51,000 nt of DNA from Candidatus Uhrbacteria bacterium GW2011_GWF2_39_13 (GTDB lineage: Bacteria > Patescibacteriota > Patescibacteriia > UBA9934 > GWF2-40-263). The notes under the pieces were generated by a model that did not search any database, was not told where the DNA came from, and was given only the letters and a program-made list of their open reading frames with translations. How positions within the stretch are numbered: the stretch's first letter is position 1; each line of letters begins with the position of its first letter. The stretch lies in the NCBI GenBank assembly GCA_000993535.1, contig LBWG01000004.1:1-51000 (forward strand), in the 5' to 3' direction. Made by a program: the position numbers and the translations under genes. Shown piece by piece: positions 9,825 through 19,552 of this stretch.

Positions 9825-11757
9825 CAAAACAAATCACCATCGAAAAAATTGCCCAGCCCAAGTGCCGCCTGCCGGTAATTAATATTTTCAGTCAGCACCT
9901 GCCGGAGAGAGGCATCCTGGCTGATATTGCCTATTCGGATATGGGCAGAGGCGTACTTTTCCTCGTAAATACAGAGACACACTTATGGAAGAAAAATTTC
10001 TTCTTCCTGAAGGCGCCAGTTGCGGCTTCCGCGCTCTGACCAAAGGAAAAGACGGGAACTTGTATATAGGCAGCAATGACGGATGCCTTTATTCTTTTGA
10101 CATTGATTCCACGTCCTTCAAAAAAGCTTCCGAGCTCCTTCCTCACAAAACCTGTTGTACTGGTGCTTACACATCTGTGTCCGGGAAAATATACGTCGGC
10201 ATTTATCCTGACGGGAACTTTTTTCAATATGATCCGCTAACAGGAAGCACAAAACGTTTTTCAACGCTTCCTAAAGGGAATCTCGGACTTTACTGCACCG
10301 GCTTTATTGACCTGCCGGATGGTAAAATGCTTATTATGACCACGGGGGGAAATCCGGGAATTGTCCTCTTTGATCCCGAAAGCGGAAAAACTGAAATTGT
10401 CTATGAAGGCAATACTGAAAAGGAAACTCGCGGTTTCTTCAATGGCTTTATGGACAGCGATCGCATAATAGCAAATTATCACGAAAGCATAAGGATTTTC
10501 AACTGGAAAAAAATGGCTTTTGAAAAAGATCTGATTGAAGACTTTCATGAATCCTTATTTCTCCTCGAAAAAGCTGGGGATGAATATTATTTCGGCGGTT
10601 GTCCGTCTGGAAATATGTACAAAATAAGCAACGCCAAACTTGAAGTTGTGAAAAAGGACTTTCCCGCTTTTAATATGGTAAACAATTATCACGCTCTTGG
10701 TGATAATGAATTTATATGCATCGGCGACAACGGACTTGTCATGAGATTCAACTTGAAAACAGGCAGCTTCCGTTCACATCAGATAGATAATATCGCTGAT
10801 AAAGGAATGGCAATACAGTTTCTTTCAAAAATTCCGGGAGAAGATTTTATTGTTGGAGCTCACTTCATCAACTCACAAATGTTCAGAATTAAGCTTTCTG
10901 AAAAAAAATCTGAATCGTCTCTCACTAAAGTTGTACATGCTCCGGGACAGGTAAACTGCGGAACGGTACTCAACGGCAAATTTTATTCAGGTTCCTACAT
11001 AGGGGCCCTTGTTTCCGAATACGACTGGAATAAAACATTTGTTCCACGTGAAAATCCTCTTATCATCGCAAAAATAGGAGACAAACAGAACCGTCCAATA
11101 GATATGGTAAATGATGGTAAATTCATTTATATAGCGACAGGGGCCGAATACGGTACTCTCGGAGGAGCGATAAGTGTTCTGGAGCCTCTAAGCAGGCAAA
11201 TGGAAACTTACCGTGATTTCGTCAAGGGACAGAATCCGACATGCCTTTATCGGTCAGGAAACGGGTTCCTGGTTGGGGGCACGGATATATTCGGCGACTG
11301 CGGAACTGCCAAGCCTACAGCTCCGCATGCGGTACTGTTCCAGTGGGATACCAAACAGAGAAAAACCGTTCACTCTATGACGCCATGGGAAATTCCGCAT
11401 CTCAAGATAACCAGCATGTCGCCGTCAGATATATGTATCGGAACAAAAAATCCTCCAGGCCAGGATGGAGAAGAGTATTTCCTATGGGATACAAAAACCG
11501 GAAATTGTGAAATTAAAAAATGGCCGCTCAGAGGCGTTTTCATAGGCGGTGTTTTCATGAATGACCGGGAGTTTTACGGAGCGACTGAACACGGCCTTTT
11601 TGTTCTTGATATCAAAACCAATGATTATGAGATGCTCAGCAGCAGCACCAAAAAGACGGGCTCTTATTGCACTCGCTGTTTTAGGAAACTGAATGAAAAT
11701 GAATTCATCTTTGACATAGAGGGTGTAAACGTGATGAAAGCCATAATTAAAAAGTAA
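9821..11757 (+). CDS. Beta-propeller protein interrupted by a frameshift
   Basis: Two frames together encode one seven-bladed-propeller-like protein of about 645 residues. Frame one (9821-10039) starts with ATGA overlap on the previous stop and gives a first blade ending VNTETHLWKK. Frame two (ATG at 9985, reads to 11757) continues with KFLLPEGASCGFR and repeated blades such as DGNLYIGSNDGCLYSFD, GKIYVGIYPDGNFFQYD and NPGIVLFDPESG. Adding one A to the run of five at 9992-9996 joins them smoothly as LWKKKFLLPEG. If the lesion is real, re-initiation at 9985 would make a 590-residue protein lacking its first strand; that ATG has only a weak ribosome binding site. The function is unknown; NHL/SMP-30-like propellers often bind or hydrolyse sugars and lactones. 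No signal peptide is seen. Confidence 0.72.
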
Positions 11758-11767
11758 AACATCAATT

Positions 11768-12859
11768 ATGAAAATTCTGAATACAGTTCTTGTTGGTCTG
11801 GGCCGAATAGGATGGAAATACCATCTGCCTGAGATTCTGAAACACAAAGGTTTCAAGTTATCAAGCATAGTCGAGCCGCTGAAAGAGAGACGTGATGAAG
11901 CATTTAAACTTTATGGAGTAAAGTGTTTTAAAGATTGCGTTTCTCTTTTTTCTTCAGGAGAAAGACCTGATCTGATGGTAATAGCGTCCCCTACGCCTTT
12001 TCACATGAGGCAAAGCCTGGAAGCTTTTAAAAACGGTTGCGATGTTTTCTGTGATAAACCTATGGCGCTTTCGTATGCTGAAGCTGCAAAAATATTTCAG
12101 GGCATGAAGAAATATAAGAAGAAATTCATGCTCTATCAACCCCATAGAGGAACTGAGGAATTCCTGTCCCTGAAGCATGTTTTAAGCCTTGATCTTATCG
12201 GACAAATTTACATGATCAAGAGGATTTCTTCAGGTTACAATATAAGAAATGACTGGCAGTCTCTGAAAAAATACGGAGGTGGAATGCTGAACAATTACGG
12301 CGCGCATTATATGGATCAGCTCCTGCGCCTGCGTCCTTCAAACGTAACAAAAGTTTTCTGTATTCTGCGAAACGTCATAAGTGCCGGAGATGCCGAAGAC
12401 CTCGTAAAAGTGCTCATGGAAACGGAAGAAGGGCTTATGCTCGAACTGGAAGTAAATATGGCGTCGGCACACATAATGCCGCCATGGCAGATCAACGGCG
12501 AATATGGTAGCATCATTCTCGACAGAGAAAAAAAATCATGGCATGTGCGTTATGCAAATAAAAAAGATCTTTGCGGAATTAAGCTGCAAAAAGGAGTGGC
12601 GGCATTAAATCGCGAATACAGTAATGGCAAAGATATCAAATGGAATGAAAAAGAATTCGAAATTTCAGGGTTCGATAAAATTGATTTTTACTCGAAAGTC
12701 TATGAACATTTCGCATTGAACATGAAGCCTTTTGTCCCTATTGAAGAGACAATGGAACTGATGCGTGTTTTTGACCTCTGCCGGAAATCAGCTTCAAAAG
12801 GAAAATGTATTTCACATGTTGAGATAATTAAAAAAACAACACAGGGAGTTTCTAAATGA
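11768..12859 (+). CDS. Gfo/Idh/MocA family oxidoreductase
   Basis: A 363-residue NAD(P)-dependent sugar or sugar-derivative dehydrogenase. The Rossmann motif is VGLGRIG (residues 9-15). The usual EKP motif is CDKP here (Asp96-Lys97-Pro98). The catalytic G-x-H-x-x-D motif is GAHYMD (His180, Asp183). It is cytoplasmic. The start is 11 bases after the propeller gene, and the stop overlaps the next start by ATGA, so translation is probably coupled. The substrate cannot be read from the sequence; position next to an alpha-barrel hydrolase and a deacetylase suggests a sugar freed from the decorated polysaccharide. Confidence 0.88.
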   Translation: MKILNTVLVGLGRIGWKYHLPEILKHKGFKLSSIVEPLKERRDEAFKLYGVKCFKDCVSLFSSGERPDLMVIASPTPFHMRQSLEAFKNGCDVFCDKPMALSYAEAAKIFQGMKKYKKKFMLYQPHRGTEEFLSLKHVLSLDLIGQIYMIKRISSGYNIRNDWQSLKKYGGGMLNNYGAHYMDQLLRLRPSNVTKVFCILRNVISAGDAEDLVKVLMETEEGLMLELEVNMASAHIMPPWQINGEYGSIILDREKKSWHVRYANKKDLCGIKLQKGVAALNREYSNGKDIKWNEKEFEISGFDKIDFYSKVYEHFALNMKPFVPIEETMELMRVFDLCRKSASKGKCISHVEIIKKTTQGVSK

Positions 12860-13956
12860 ATTACGCGGAAAAAATCAGTGACGAAATCGCAAAAACCTTA
12901 AACATGAACGGGCCGTTATGGAGTCTCTGGGAAGAATGGTGTTCTCAGGCTTTTCAACAGGGCCATGCCATCAGGGCCATGCTGGCGATGAACAGAATTA
13001 AGCCTAAAGAAATCTATTTGGACATGGCAAAAGATTGGGCGGTTATGACTCTCCGGCTGCAAGGTACGCAAGGGCATCCCGACAGATATAATATGGGATA
13101 TGGCGAACAGATAAAAAATGGTGTTCCAAGGAGCTGGTTTGTCGCGGACTGCGGTACTCTTGCCGTGGCCTTGCTTGATGTCGCCTCGTTTCTCCCTGAA
13201 AAAGATAAGTTGAGAAATGAAATCATTGATTCCGTAAAGCGCTTCGCTGATTATATAATAAAAAACTGGACTCTGAAAGACGGCAGCTTCACTCTGGGAT
13301 ACTTGAATTTTGAAGCACAGGAAAAAGAGCCGTACCACTGTGCCAATGCTCAAAGCAATCTCTTTCTCTGGCCCCTGTGGAAAGTTACCGGAGATGCAAT
13401 TTACAGGGAACAGGCGCTGAAAGCTACTCAGTGGCTTGCATCGTGGACGGACTACGATTGTCCCTATTGGGGTTCCCCCGTTCACAATCGGGCATATAAC
13501 TGTGAGAGCCTTTTTACATCTCTGGCACATATTGACAAAAATGAGAAGATATACAGGAAGGTTGTAGAAAATATAGAAAAATATATAATCAGGTGGGCCA
13601 CTGAAAATTTTGAAAAAGGATGGTTCAAAAATGGAGTGCCTGCTCATGCCAAGGACCCTCTGCTTGTCATGAACCTGCTGCTTTACAAAAAATATATTAA
13701 AGCCGACCCAATAGTCGTTAATACGGCAAAGAAAGCACTTAAAGGAATAGAAAAAGTACTTGATAAAAGTTTTAAGTCTGTCGAAAAGCATAATGTGTCA
13801 GGGATGGCTTTGGCAAGCAATACTTCGGCGGCAAGAAAAGATACTGACCTCTTTGAGAACATACTTCTCAATAAGTTTTACGTTACTGACGGATTAACGG
13901 GAATGGCGATGGTATTCAGCAATGACCCGGATGCCATGTACCCGTTTTCAAATTAA
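12856..13956 (+). CDS. Alpha/alpha-barrel protein, glycoside hydrolase-like
   Basis: A 366-residue helix-rich protein with the repeated helix-hairpin pattern of (alpha/alpha)6 barrels: aromatic, acidic and His motifs close the helix pairs (SLWEEWCSQAFQQGHAI, DRYNMGYGEQ, RSWFVADCGTLAVAL, ANAQSNLFLWPLWKVTGD, NRAYNCESLF). This is seen in GH88/GH105 unsaturated uronyl hydrolases, AGE-type epimerases and related enzymes, but none can be named with confidence. No signal peptide is seen. It overlaps the preceding oxidoreductase by ATGA, which suggests linked function in the cytoplasm. If the toroid protein at 7307 is a lyase, an unsaturated-uronyl hydrolase would be the natural partner; that is inference. 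Confidence 0.6.
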   Translation: MNYAEKISDEIAKTLNMNGPLWSLWEEWCSQAFQQGHAIRAMLAMNRIKPKEIYLDMAKDWAVMTLRLQGTQGHPDRYNMGYGEQIKNGVPRSWFVADCGTLAVALLDVASFLPEKDKLRNEIIDSVKRFADYIIKNWTLKDGSFTLGYLNFEAQEKEPYHCANAQSNLFLWPLWKVTGDAIYREQALKATQWLASWTDYDCPYWGSPVHNRAYNCESLFTSLAHIDKNEKIYRKVVENIEKYIIRWATENFEKGWFKNGVPAHAKDPLLVMNLLLYKKYIKADPIVVNTAKKALKGIEKVLDKSFKSVEKHNVSGMALASNTSAARKDTDLFENILLNKFYVTDGLTGMAMVFSNDPDAMYPFSN

Positions 13957-13973
13957 AAATCTCTGGAGACAGA

Positions 13974-14681
13974 ATGAAAAATATCGCATCAGCCATAATG
14001 GCAATCGGCGCTCATCACGATGACAATGAACTGGTAGCCGGCGCACTGGCAAAACACAAAAATGCCGGATGGCATGTCGTTTCCGTAGTGATGACAGATG
14101 GCAGATATGCTCTAGGTAAATCCTCAGAGGAAAATATCCAGCTGCGAGAGAAGGAATCTCTTGATGCCGCTGCGCTTCTGGGAATGGAATGTGAATTCAT
14201 GCATTTGCCGGAAGGAAACGTCTACCCTCTTGAAGAAACAAGAAACGCGCTGACAAATATAATAAGAAAGCACCAGCCAGCCATAGTAATTACCCATCCG
14301 GCAAAAGATTATCACATAGACCACATGAACACCAGCCGCAGTGTACTGGAAGCTGTGTATTCATGTGAGAGTGTTCACGGCAGAGGTGAATATCCTCCAT
14401 GCCCAAAACCGTTTTTATATTATTCTGACGCATGGTTTACTCCATTTGAACCTGATGAATATGTAGACATAAGTAACTTCATAAATCTGAAACTGGACAT
14501 GTTGCGATGTCACAAATCACAGATACCTCCGGACTGGGTGGAAGATGACAACATGGTTGGTCATGCAAAACTCCAGAGCCGCACACGCGGAATCGAAGCA
14601 GGAATTAAATACGCAGAAGCTTTCCGTTTCGTACCACTCCACGCGCGTCTCAGGGTCAGCAATTTACTGGGAGAAAAATAA
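13974..14681 (+). CDS. PIG-L family N-deacetylase
   Basis: A 235-residue zinc-dependent deacetylase of the PIG-L/LmbE family, which removes N-acetyl groups from amino sugars or amino-sugar conjugates. The family motif A-H-x-D-D-x-E reads AHHDDNE (His14, Asp17), and the second half is HPAKDYHIDH (residues 108-117), giving the third zinc ligand and catalytic His. Length and motif spacing are normal. No signal peptide is seen. GGAGA shortly before the ATG serves as ribosome binding site. It ends the cytoplasmic enzyme block that began with the sulfatase, and suggests that the polymer contains N-acetylated amino sugars. Confidence 0.9.
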   Translation: MKNIASAIMAIGAHHDDNELVAGALAKHKNAGWHVVSVVMTDGRYALGKSSEENIQLREKESLDAAALLGMECEFMHLPEGNVYPLEETRNALTNIIRKHQPAIVITHPAKDYHIDHMNTSRSVLEAVYSCESVHGRGEYPPCPKPFLYYSDAWFTPFEPDEYVDISNFINLKLDMLRCHKSQIPPDWVEDDNMVGHAKLQSRTRGIEAGIKYAEAFRFVPLHARLRVSNLLGEK

Positions 14682-14684
14682 ATA

Positions 14685-14843
14685 ATGGAAAGTGCTACGT
14701 CTAAAAAGATATCAGCTGTTACTGCTTTCAAAAACATTAGAAGCAATACTCTGATTATTCAAGATTTTCTGAATTCCATTATGGAAAAAAGCAGCTTATC
14801 AGATAACTTAGCTTCATTTAACAGGAAAGGATTACATGTATAA
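14685..14843 (+). CDS. Possible 52-residue small protein
   Basis: A short frame fills the gap between the deacetylase and the third pseudopilin. It starts 3 bases after one stop (ATG at 14685) and ends in TAATG, sharing one base with the pseudopilin start. The product begins MESATSKKIS and ends NRKGLHV, with a mildly hydrophobic middle and no recognised motif. The exact fit suggests translational coupling, either as a real small protein or as a leader that sets pseudopilin translation. There is no strong ribosome binding site before its ATG, so it may be chance. Confidence 0.35.
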   Translation: MESATSKKISAVTAFKNIRSNTLIIQDFLNSIMEKSSLSDNLASFNRKGLHV

Positions 14844-15442
14844 TGAAAAAATACAGATATAAAGTAATAATATGCGGGATTTTTACTCTTTTGGAGCTCC
14901 TCATAGTTATAGCTGTAATAACTATTCTTGCGGCGCTCTTGCTACCGGCCCTGAGTAAAACAAAAGATAAAGCATATGAAATAAAATGCGCATCCAATCT
15001 CAAACAGTTATACCTTGGCTTCATGAGTTATACCGATGACAGCAATTTCTACATGCCGAGAGCATATAACTCACTATATGGCGGCGCATGGGTAAGTGTG
15101 CTGAAACAGCATATAAACAATAATGCGGTCTTTCTTTGCCCTAAAGACGATCCTTCGAACAATAATAATATCGCCACAAGTTATGGCTATTATAATCAAT
15201 GGGGAAAGAACACTGGCGAAGACACTTTTAAAAAATTAAATCTTGTCGCCAGTCCAACGGTGATATTGGCGGACGCGGAAGTATATATTACTTATGGAAG
15301 CGGCTGGGGAACAAGTTATCCATTCAGGCATAGCGCGGGCTTGAACGCGCTATGGCTTGAAGGAAATGTTTCACGAATGAGGGGAAGTTCTATAACTGTA
15401 AGCAAATGGGACTGGTATCTCTGGGTTACAAATTCAAAATAA
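14843..15442 (+). CDS. Pseudopilin-like protein, third copy
   Basis: A 199-residue pseudopilin. A basic leader (MKKYRYKVIICGI) is followed by FTLLELLIVIAVITILAALLLPAL, the membrane helix of prepilin-like proteins, then KAYEIKCASNLKQL and a soluble domain. The C-terminal motif is FRHSAGLNALWLEG, an H-X9-DG variant with E for D. The residue before the cleavage-site F is I, with G one position earlier. AAAGGA at about 14825 is 12 bases before the ATG, and the start shares a base with the stop of the small frame upstream. It heads a second block of secreted proteins (CBM9-like, GH42-like, coiled-coil), repeating the layout at 254. Confidence 0.85.
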   Translation: MKKYRYKVIICGIFTLLELLIVIAVITILAALLLPALSKTKDKAYEIKCASNLKQLYLGFMSYTDDSNFYMPRAYNSLYGGAWVSVLKQHINNNAVFLCPKDDPSNNNNIATSYGYYNQWGKNTGEDTFKKLNLVASPTVILADAEVYITYGSGWGTSYPFRHSAGLNALWLEGNVSRMRGSSITVSKWDWYLWVTNSK

Positions 15443-15470
15443 AATTACAAAAATCTGAAATGGGGAAACA

Positions 15471-16388
15471 ATGGTAAGAGTTTTCATTTTGTTTTTATTT
15501 TTTATTCCGCTTCTCTTCACTGAGGCGTCATCAAAATATGATATTTACCTTGCAAAGAAATCTGAAGCAGAGGCAACCGTAAATTCGACAAATATTCCGC
15601 CCTCGGATTTATTCCGAAGCGTTAATGGTAATCTTACGGAAGCTGCGAAAACATTTTTTAAAATTTCATACGACCAGAAAAATATATACATCAAGGTTCA
15701 CTGCGAAGAAAATGATCTGAAAAATATAAAATCAGTTATAAAGGAACATGACGGACACGTTTTCACTGATGATTGCGTGGAACTTTTCATAATACCGGCA
15801 AAAAAAGGAAATGATTATTTCCAGTTTGTAAGCAACAGCGAAGGAGTAAAATTCGAAGCTAAAAAACAGAATGGAAAATTCACCAAGGAATGGGACGGGG
15901 ACTGGAAGGTTATACCAAATAAAGGAAATGACTTCTGGGAATTGAATATAATCATCTCCTTAAAAAGTTTGAATGCCGGAGAAATTAAACCCGGCGACGA
16001 ATGGAAAATCAATATATGCAGGGAACGATATTGCGGCGGACGCTTTGAACTTTACACATGGGCATATACCAAAAATTTTCATGATGCGTCTAAATTCGGC
16101 ACTCTGGTTTTTGATGATTTATCTGTAAAATTGAGACGCGATTTTAATTCCGTTGCGGATAATATAAATAAATGGCGCAAGCAAATTAAAGCGTCTCTGA
16201 AAAAGGAAGATAATTATTTGAACAAATTCAAAAATCTTGAAGGCATATATAATACAATTAATGATGCTTTACAGAAAAAAAACATAACCCTTTCTGGATT
16301 TATTTCATTGAAAACTTCCCTTGATCTACTTCCCGCTGAATATGAAACTCTGGCATGGGATATTGAAATTGAAAAATTATTTAAATAA
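15471..16388 (+). CDS. Secreted CBM9/DOMON-like carbohydrate-binding protein
   Basis: A 305-residue protein with a signal peptide (hydrophobic run MVRVFILFLFFIPLLF). Residues about 60-220 match the pattern of a CBM9-like or DOMON-like sugar-binding beta sandwich: FKISYDQKNIYIKVHCEE, FTDDCVELFIIP, YFQFVSN, WELNIIISLKSL, EWKINICRERY, FGTLVF. The last 80 residues are helical and charged. A GGGG lies just before the ATG. Such modules normally recognise polysaccharide ends, so this is probably a binding subunit for the large GH42-like protein that follows 13 bases later. No catalytic motif is seen. Confidence 0.75.
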   Translation: MVRVFILFLFFIPLLFTEASSKYDIYLAKKSEAEATVNSTNIPPSDLFRSVNGNLTEAAKTFFKISYDQKNIYIKVHCEENDLKNIKSVIKEHDGHVFTDDCVELFIIPAKKGNDYFQFVSNSEGVKFEAKKQNGKFTKEWDGDWKVIPNKGNDFWELNIIISLKSLNAGEIKPGDEWKINICRERYCGGRFELYTWAYTKNFHDASKFGTLVFDDLSVKLRRDFNSVADNINKWRKQIKASLKKEDNYLNKFKNLEGIYNTINDALQKKNITLSGFISLKTSLDLLPAEYETLAWDIEIEKLFK

Positions 16389-16401
16389 AGGATTTGTTAT
16401 T

Positions 16402-19400
16402 ATGAGAAAATTAAAATCTATCCTCGGCCCCTGTTTGTTTTTTTCACTCCTTCCCATATTTGCCTCTCTTAATTCTCAAACGGAAATAGCAGAATCTATG
16501 AATTGGAAAATGCCGGCAGCGGGCAATGAATCTCCTGACAACTTATTTCATGGGGGAAAAATAAAAATTCTATTCATAGGAACTTGGGAAGGACAGATCG
16601 AGAGCATCAAGCTTGCCGAAAAACTCAGAGCTCTTGAAATTGCCACTCACATGACTTACAGCAACAAAGAACTCGGTTCTGAAAAATTTACCGGGGCAGC
16701 AATTTTTGACCCGGTCGAGACAAAACGGGAACTTTCCGGGAAACTGGATAAAAACTGGGATTTGATCGTTGTCGGCAAAATTGATTGGGCGGCTTTTCCA
16801 AAGGAACTGCAACTGAAAATATTGAAAAAAGTGCATTCAGGAACAGGCCTTCTTTATATAGGAATTCATAATGGAGACCGGTTCATTAAACGTATAAAGA
16901 CTGAGAAGTCTATTCCCATTGAGGATACTATAAAAGCATCTATAATATTAGACAAGAAATTCAAAGAGACCTACTCTCTGCCGGAAACTAAAATTGTCTG
17001 CGCAAAATTGGGCAAAGGGAAAATCTGTTTTGTGGATTATACAGGAGAGTTGCATAACGGCTCAATACAGATGTTAACGCCAACAAGGTATATTTACGAT
17101 ACGCCATTTATTTATGATTGCTATCTTGATTTTTTGAACAAATGCGCCATGTGGGTTACAAACAGACTGGACGTTAAAACCGAGGATGCAAATGCTCATT
17201 TCAATATGGATGAAGCCAGCCCGGCTGATATTGAACTTCAGCCGGACAAGTTTTCATTTCTGCCCAAAGAAGCAATAACGGGAAAGTTGCTTTTGAAGTC
17301 CCCCAAGACCAATATCAGCGTTGTATTGGAATTGTACGACAACCTTAACCGACTGATAGAAAAAAAAGAAGTTCATGTTTCCGGTGATACATTGTCTTTT
17401 AAGTTTGCTCCTGTTGCTCCGCTTGTCCCGCTGCATTATATCTGCGCCCAAATTATCAGTAATGGCACTGTCGTCAGCGAAGCGCGCAAACCTATAGCCG
17501 TAAAGACAGAAGCTGCTGCGGATTTTGTTCTGGCAGTATGGGTAACTCATCCAGTGAATCTGCCTGTGGGAAAAAATCTTTTAAAGTCTCTGAAATCTTA
17601 TGGGGTTGATGTGATTTATTCTTACAATATGCCTGCGAAAAACGATATACAGCTCTCTTCTGAAGGGAAGGCCATTGCAGAGGCCAATTTGCTCTCCATG
17701 CCGTATGCTCTCAGAATATTTTTTTCAGATTCACCCGTCAACATGACACGCAAGCCTTGCCTGAATGATCCTGAATACAGAAAATCCATTAAATATATAT
17801 TCAAAAGACAAGAAAAAAGTTTCTGGCCTTATTTCCCTTTTTATTATTCACTGGGTGATGAAAACGCTCTCTCCGCATACAATAATGCGGACATCTGTTG
17901 CTCCGAATTCTGTAATAAGGATTTTATAAAATTTCTGCAGGGAAAATTTAAAACGTTGAACGACCTGAATACCTGCTGGCATAAAAATTATAAATCATGG
18001 GATGAGGTTAAACCCATTTTATTGACCGATGCTAAAAAAGATAAATATTTGATTCCATGGTTTTACCATAGAATGCATATGGACAAAGTTTATACTGATA
18101 TTCATGATTTCTGTAAAGGTGAAATAAGAAACTTCGATCCTGACGCAAAAGTAGGATTTGAAGGGTTTCTATGCGGGTCAACATGGGGCGGCGGCGATTA
18201 TACCCAGTTATTCAAGCAACTTGATTTTTTTGTGCCTTACGCATCTGTCACTGACAATGAGATTATGAGAAGCTTCTGTTCTCCGGCAAAATCATATGGA
18301 ACTATTTGCGGCGCGTATTCCGCAACCATGAGCAATCCCAAGAGAAGCAGCTATGCTGCATGGGATACATTGTTCAGCGGTGGAAACCTGATTGTCTGGT
18401 GGCAAGCTTCAGGCTATTTCTTTGAAAATGGAAAAATCATCGGACCGGGATTGAAACCTGACTTGACAGCCTACAGCTGGTTTAATCTGTTGTGCGATGA
18501 GGTGAATGAGATAAAAATGGGGGCGGCAACAGTTCTGGAAAATTCCCATTCTGTCAATTCAGGCACAGCCATTCTCTATAATCGCCTAGCCTATTATGCG
18601 GCAACGGCAAACGACAGAACGCTTCATCTCAACAGTTTCGTCAAGTTGCTTAAGGACTCATCTTTGCGAGCTGATATACTGTGTTTCGAGGATATTCTTG
18701 ACTCATCATTTACACCTGAAAAATATCCTCTGCTGATATTGCCTGGATGTGAATATTTGCCTAAAAGTGTTGCTGAGAAGATTTCTGTGTATATGAACTT
18801 AGGAGGCAAAATAATCTGCGACATTTATCCTTCTACAGATATGAACGGCAATAGTCTTGACATTGATAAATCAAAAATGCTTATGTTCAATCCAGAAAAC
18901 TTGGAGAAATATAATGGAGACTGGGGAATGGGTGAAGTAAAAAACTTTCCATGGACTGAAAATGGCGCAATAATAAGAAAGAATTTTCAGAAATTGCTGG
19001 CATCTATCGATAAAGTAAAAGCCCCGGTAGAATTGAGTGATACCTCTGGTAATGATCCTTTCGACTGTAATGCAAGAGAATGGAGTAATGGCACAGAAAA
19101 ATATCTAGCCATTCAGAGATATCCATATCCGGATTCGCCGGAAACTAAAAACATAAAAGTGAAATTAAGAAAGCCTGTTTTTGTGTATGATATCAGGAAA
19201 AGGAAATTACTTGGTTTCAGAGACACTATTAATCTGAATATTCAGCAGGGAGACAGTTTCCTTTTTGCTCTGTTAAATCGAAAACACCTTGACTTCAATA
19301 TCTCTGTGACAAATGGGACGCTCAAAATATCAGCATCTGAAAAGCCTGATGAAAAACTGTTCTTCAAAATCGACATATTTTCTCCCGACGGAAAAAAAAT

Positions 19401-19548
19401 ATCATACTACAGCGGCAATGCCGTCATAACTGATGGCGTTGGAGAATATCATATAAAGTATGCGCTGAACGATGCGCCTGGAGAATGGACAGCAAAAATC
19501 ACTGATATTGTTACTGGCGTCTGTAAAACTTTGAAATACACAAGGTAA
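16402..19548 (+). CDS. Secreted GH42-like glycoside hydrolase, large
   Basis: A protein of about 1048 residues with a signal peptide (MRKLKSILGPCLFFSLLPIFAS). Residues about 50-250 look like a ThuA/GATase-like domain (KILFIGTWEG ... WDLIVVGKIDW). A barrel of GH42/clan GH-A type follows at about 380-720 with FYYSLGDEN, where the E of DEN is a candidate acid/base, and an aromatic strand NLIVWWQASGYFF. A trimerisation-like Rossmann domain follows (YPLLILPGCEYLPKSVAEKISVYMNLGGKIICD) and then C-terminal beta domains. The start at 16402 is preferred over 16321 because it begins a signal peptide and AAAGGA precedes it. Beta-galactosidase-like activity is plausible, but the nucleophile was not identified. 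Confidence 0.75.
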   Translation: MRKLKSILGPCLFFSLLPIFASLNSQTEIAESMNWKMPAAGNESPDNLFHGGKIKILFIGTWEGQIESIKLAEKLRALEIATHMTYSNKELGSEKFTGAAIFDPVETKRELSGKLDKNWDLIVVGKIDWAAFPKELQLKILKKVHSGTGLLYIGIHNGDRFIKRIKTEKSIPIEDTIKASIILDKKFKETYSLPETKIVCAKLGKGKICFVDYTGELHNGSIQMLTPTRYIYDTPFIYDCYLDFLNKCAMWVTNRLDVKTEDANAHFNMDEASPADIELQPDKFSFLPKEAITGKLLLKSPKTNISVVLELYDNLNRLIEKKEVHVSGDTLSFKFAPVAPLVPLHYICAQIISNGTVVSEARKPIAVKTEAAADFVLAVWVTHPVNLPVGKNLLKSLKSYGVDVIYSYNMPAKNDIQLSSEGKAIAEANLLSMPYALRIFFSDSPVNMTRKPCLNDPEYRKSIKYIFKRQEKSFWPYFPFYYSLGDENALSAYNNADICCSEFCNKDFIKFLQGKFKTLNDLNTCWHKNYKSWDEVKPILLTDAKKDKYLIPWFYHRMHMDKVYTDIHDFCKGEIRNFDPDAKVGFEGFLCGSTWGGGDYTQLFKQLDFFVPYASVTDNEIMRSFCSPAKSYGTICGAYSATMSNPKRSSYAAWDTLFSGGNLIVWWQASGYFFENGKIIGPGLKPDLTAYSWFNLLCDEVNEIKMGAATVLENSHSVNSGTAILYNRLAYYAATANDRTLHLNSFVKLLKDSSLRADILCFEDILDSSFTPEKYPLLILPGCEYLPKSVAEKISVYMNLGGKIICDIYPSTDMNGNSLDIDKSKMLMFNPENLEKYNGDWGMGEVKNFPWTENGAIIRKNFQKLLASIDKVKAPVELSDTSGNDPFDCNAREWSNGTEKYLAIQRYPYPDSPETKNIKVKLRKPVFVYDIRKRKLLGFRDTINLNIQQGDSFLFALLNRKHLDFNISVTNGTLKISASEKPDEKLFFKIDIFSPDGKKISYYSGNAVITDGVGEYHIKYALNDAPGEWTAKITDIVTGVCKTLKYTR

Positions 19549-19552
19549 TCCT

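Noticed and set aside
9988-9998. Programmed -1 frameshift in the beta-propeller gene
   Set aside because: The tract in frame is G AAA AAT, which does not fit the X XXY YYZ slippery pattern; loss of one A is the simpler reading.
12916-13791. A 291-residue open frame on the - strand
   Set aside because: It lies wholly opposite the alpha-barrel gene at 12856-13956, has no recognisable motif or ribosome binding site, and is typical of antisense shadows.
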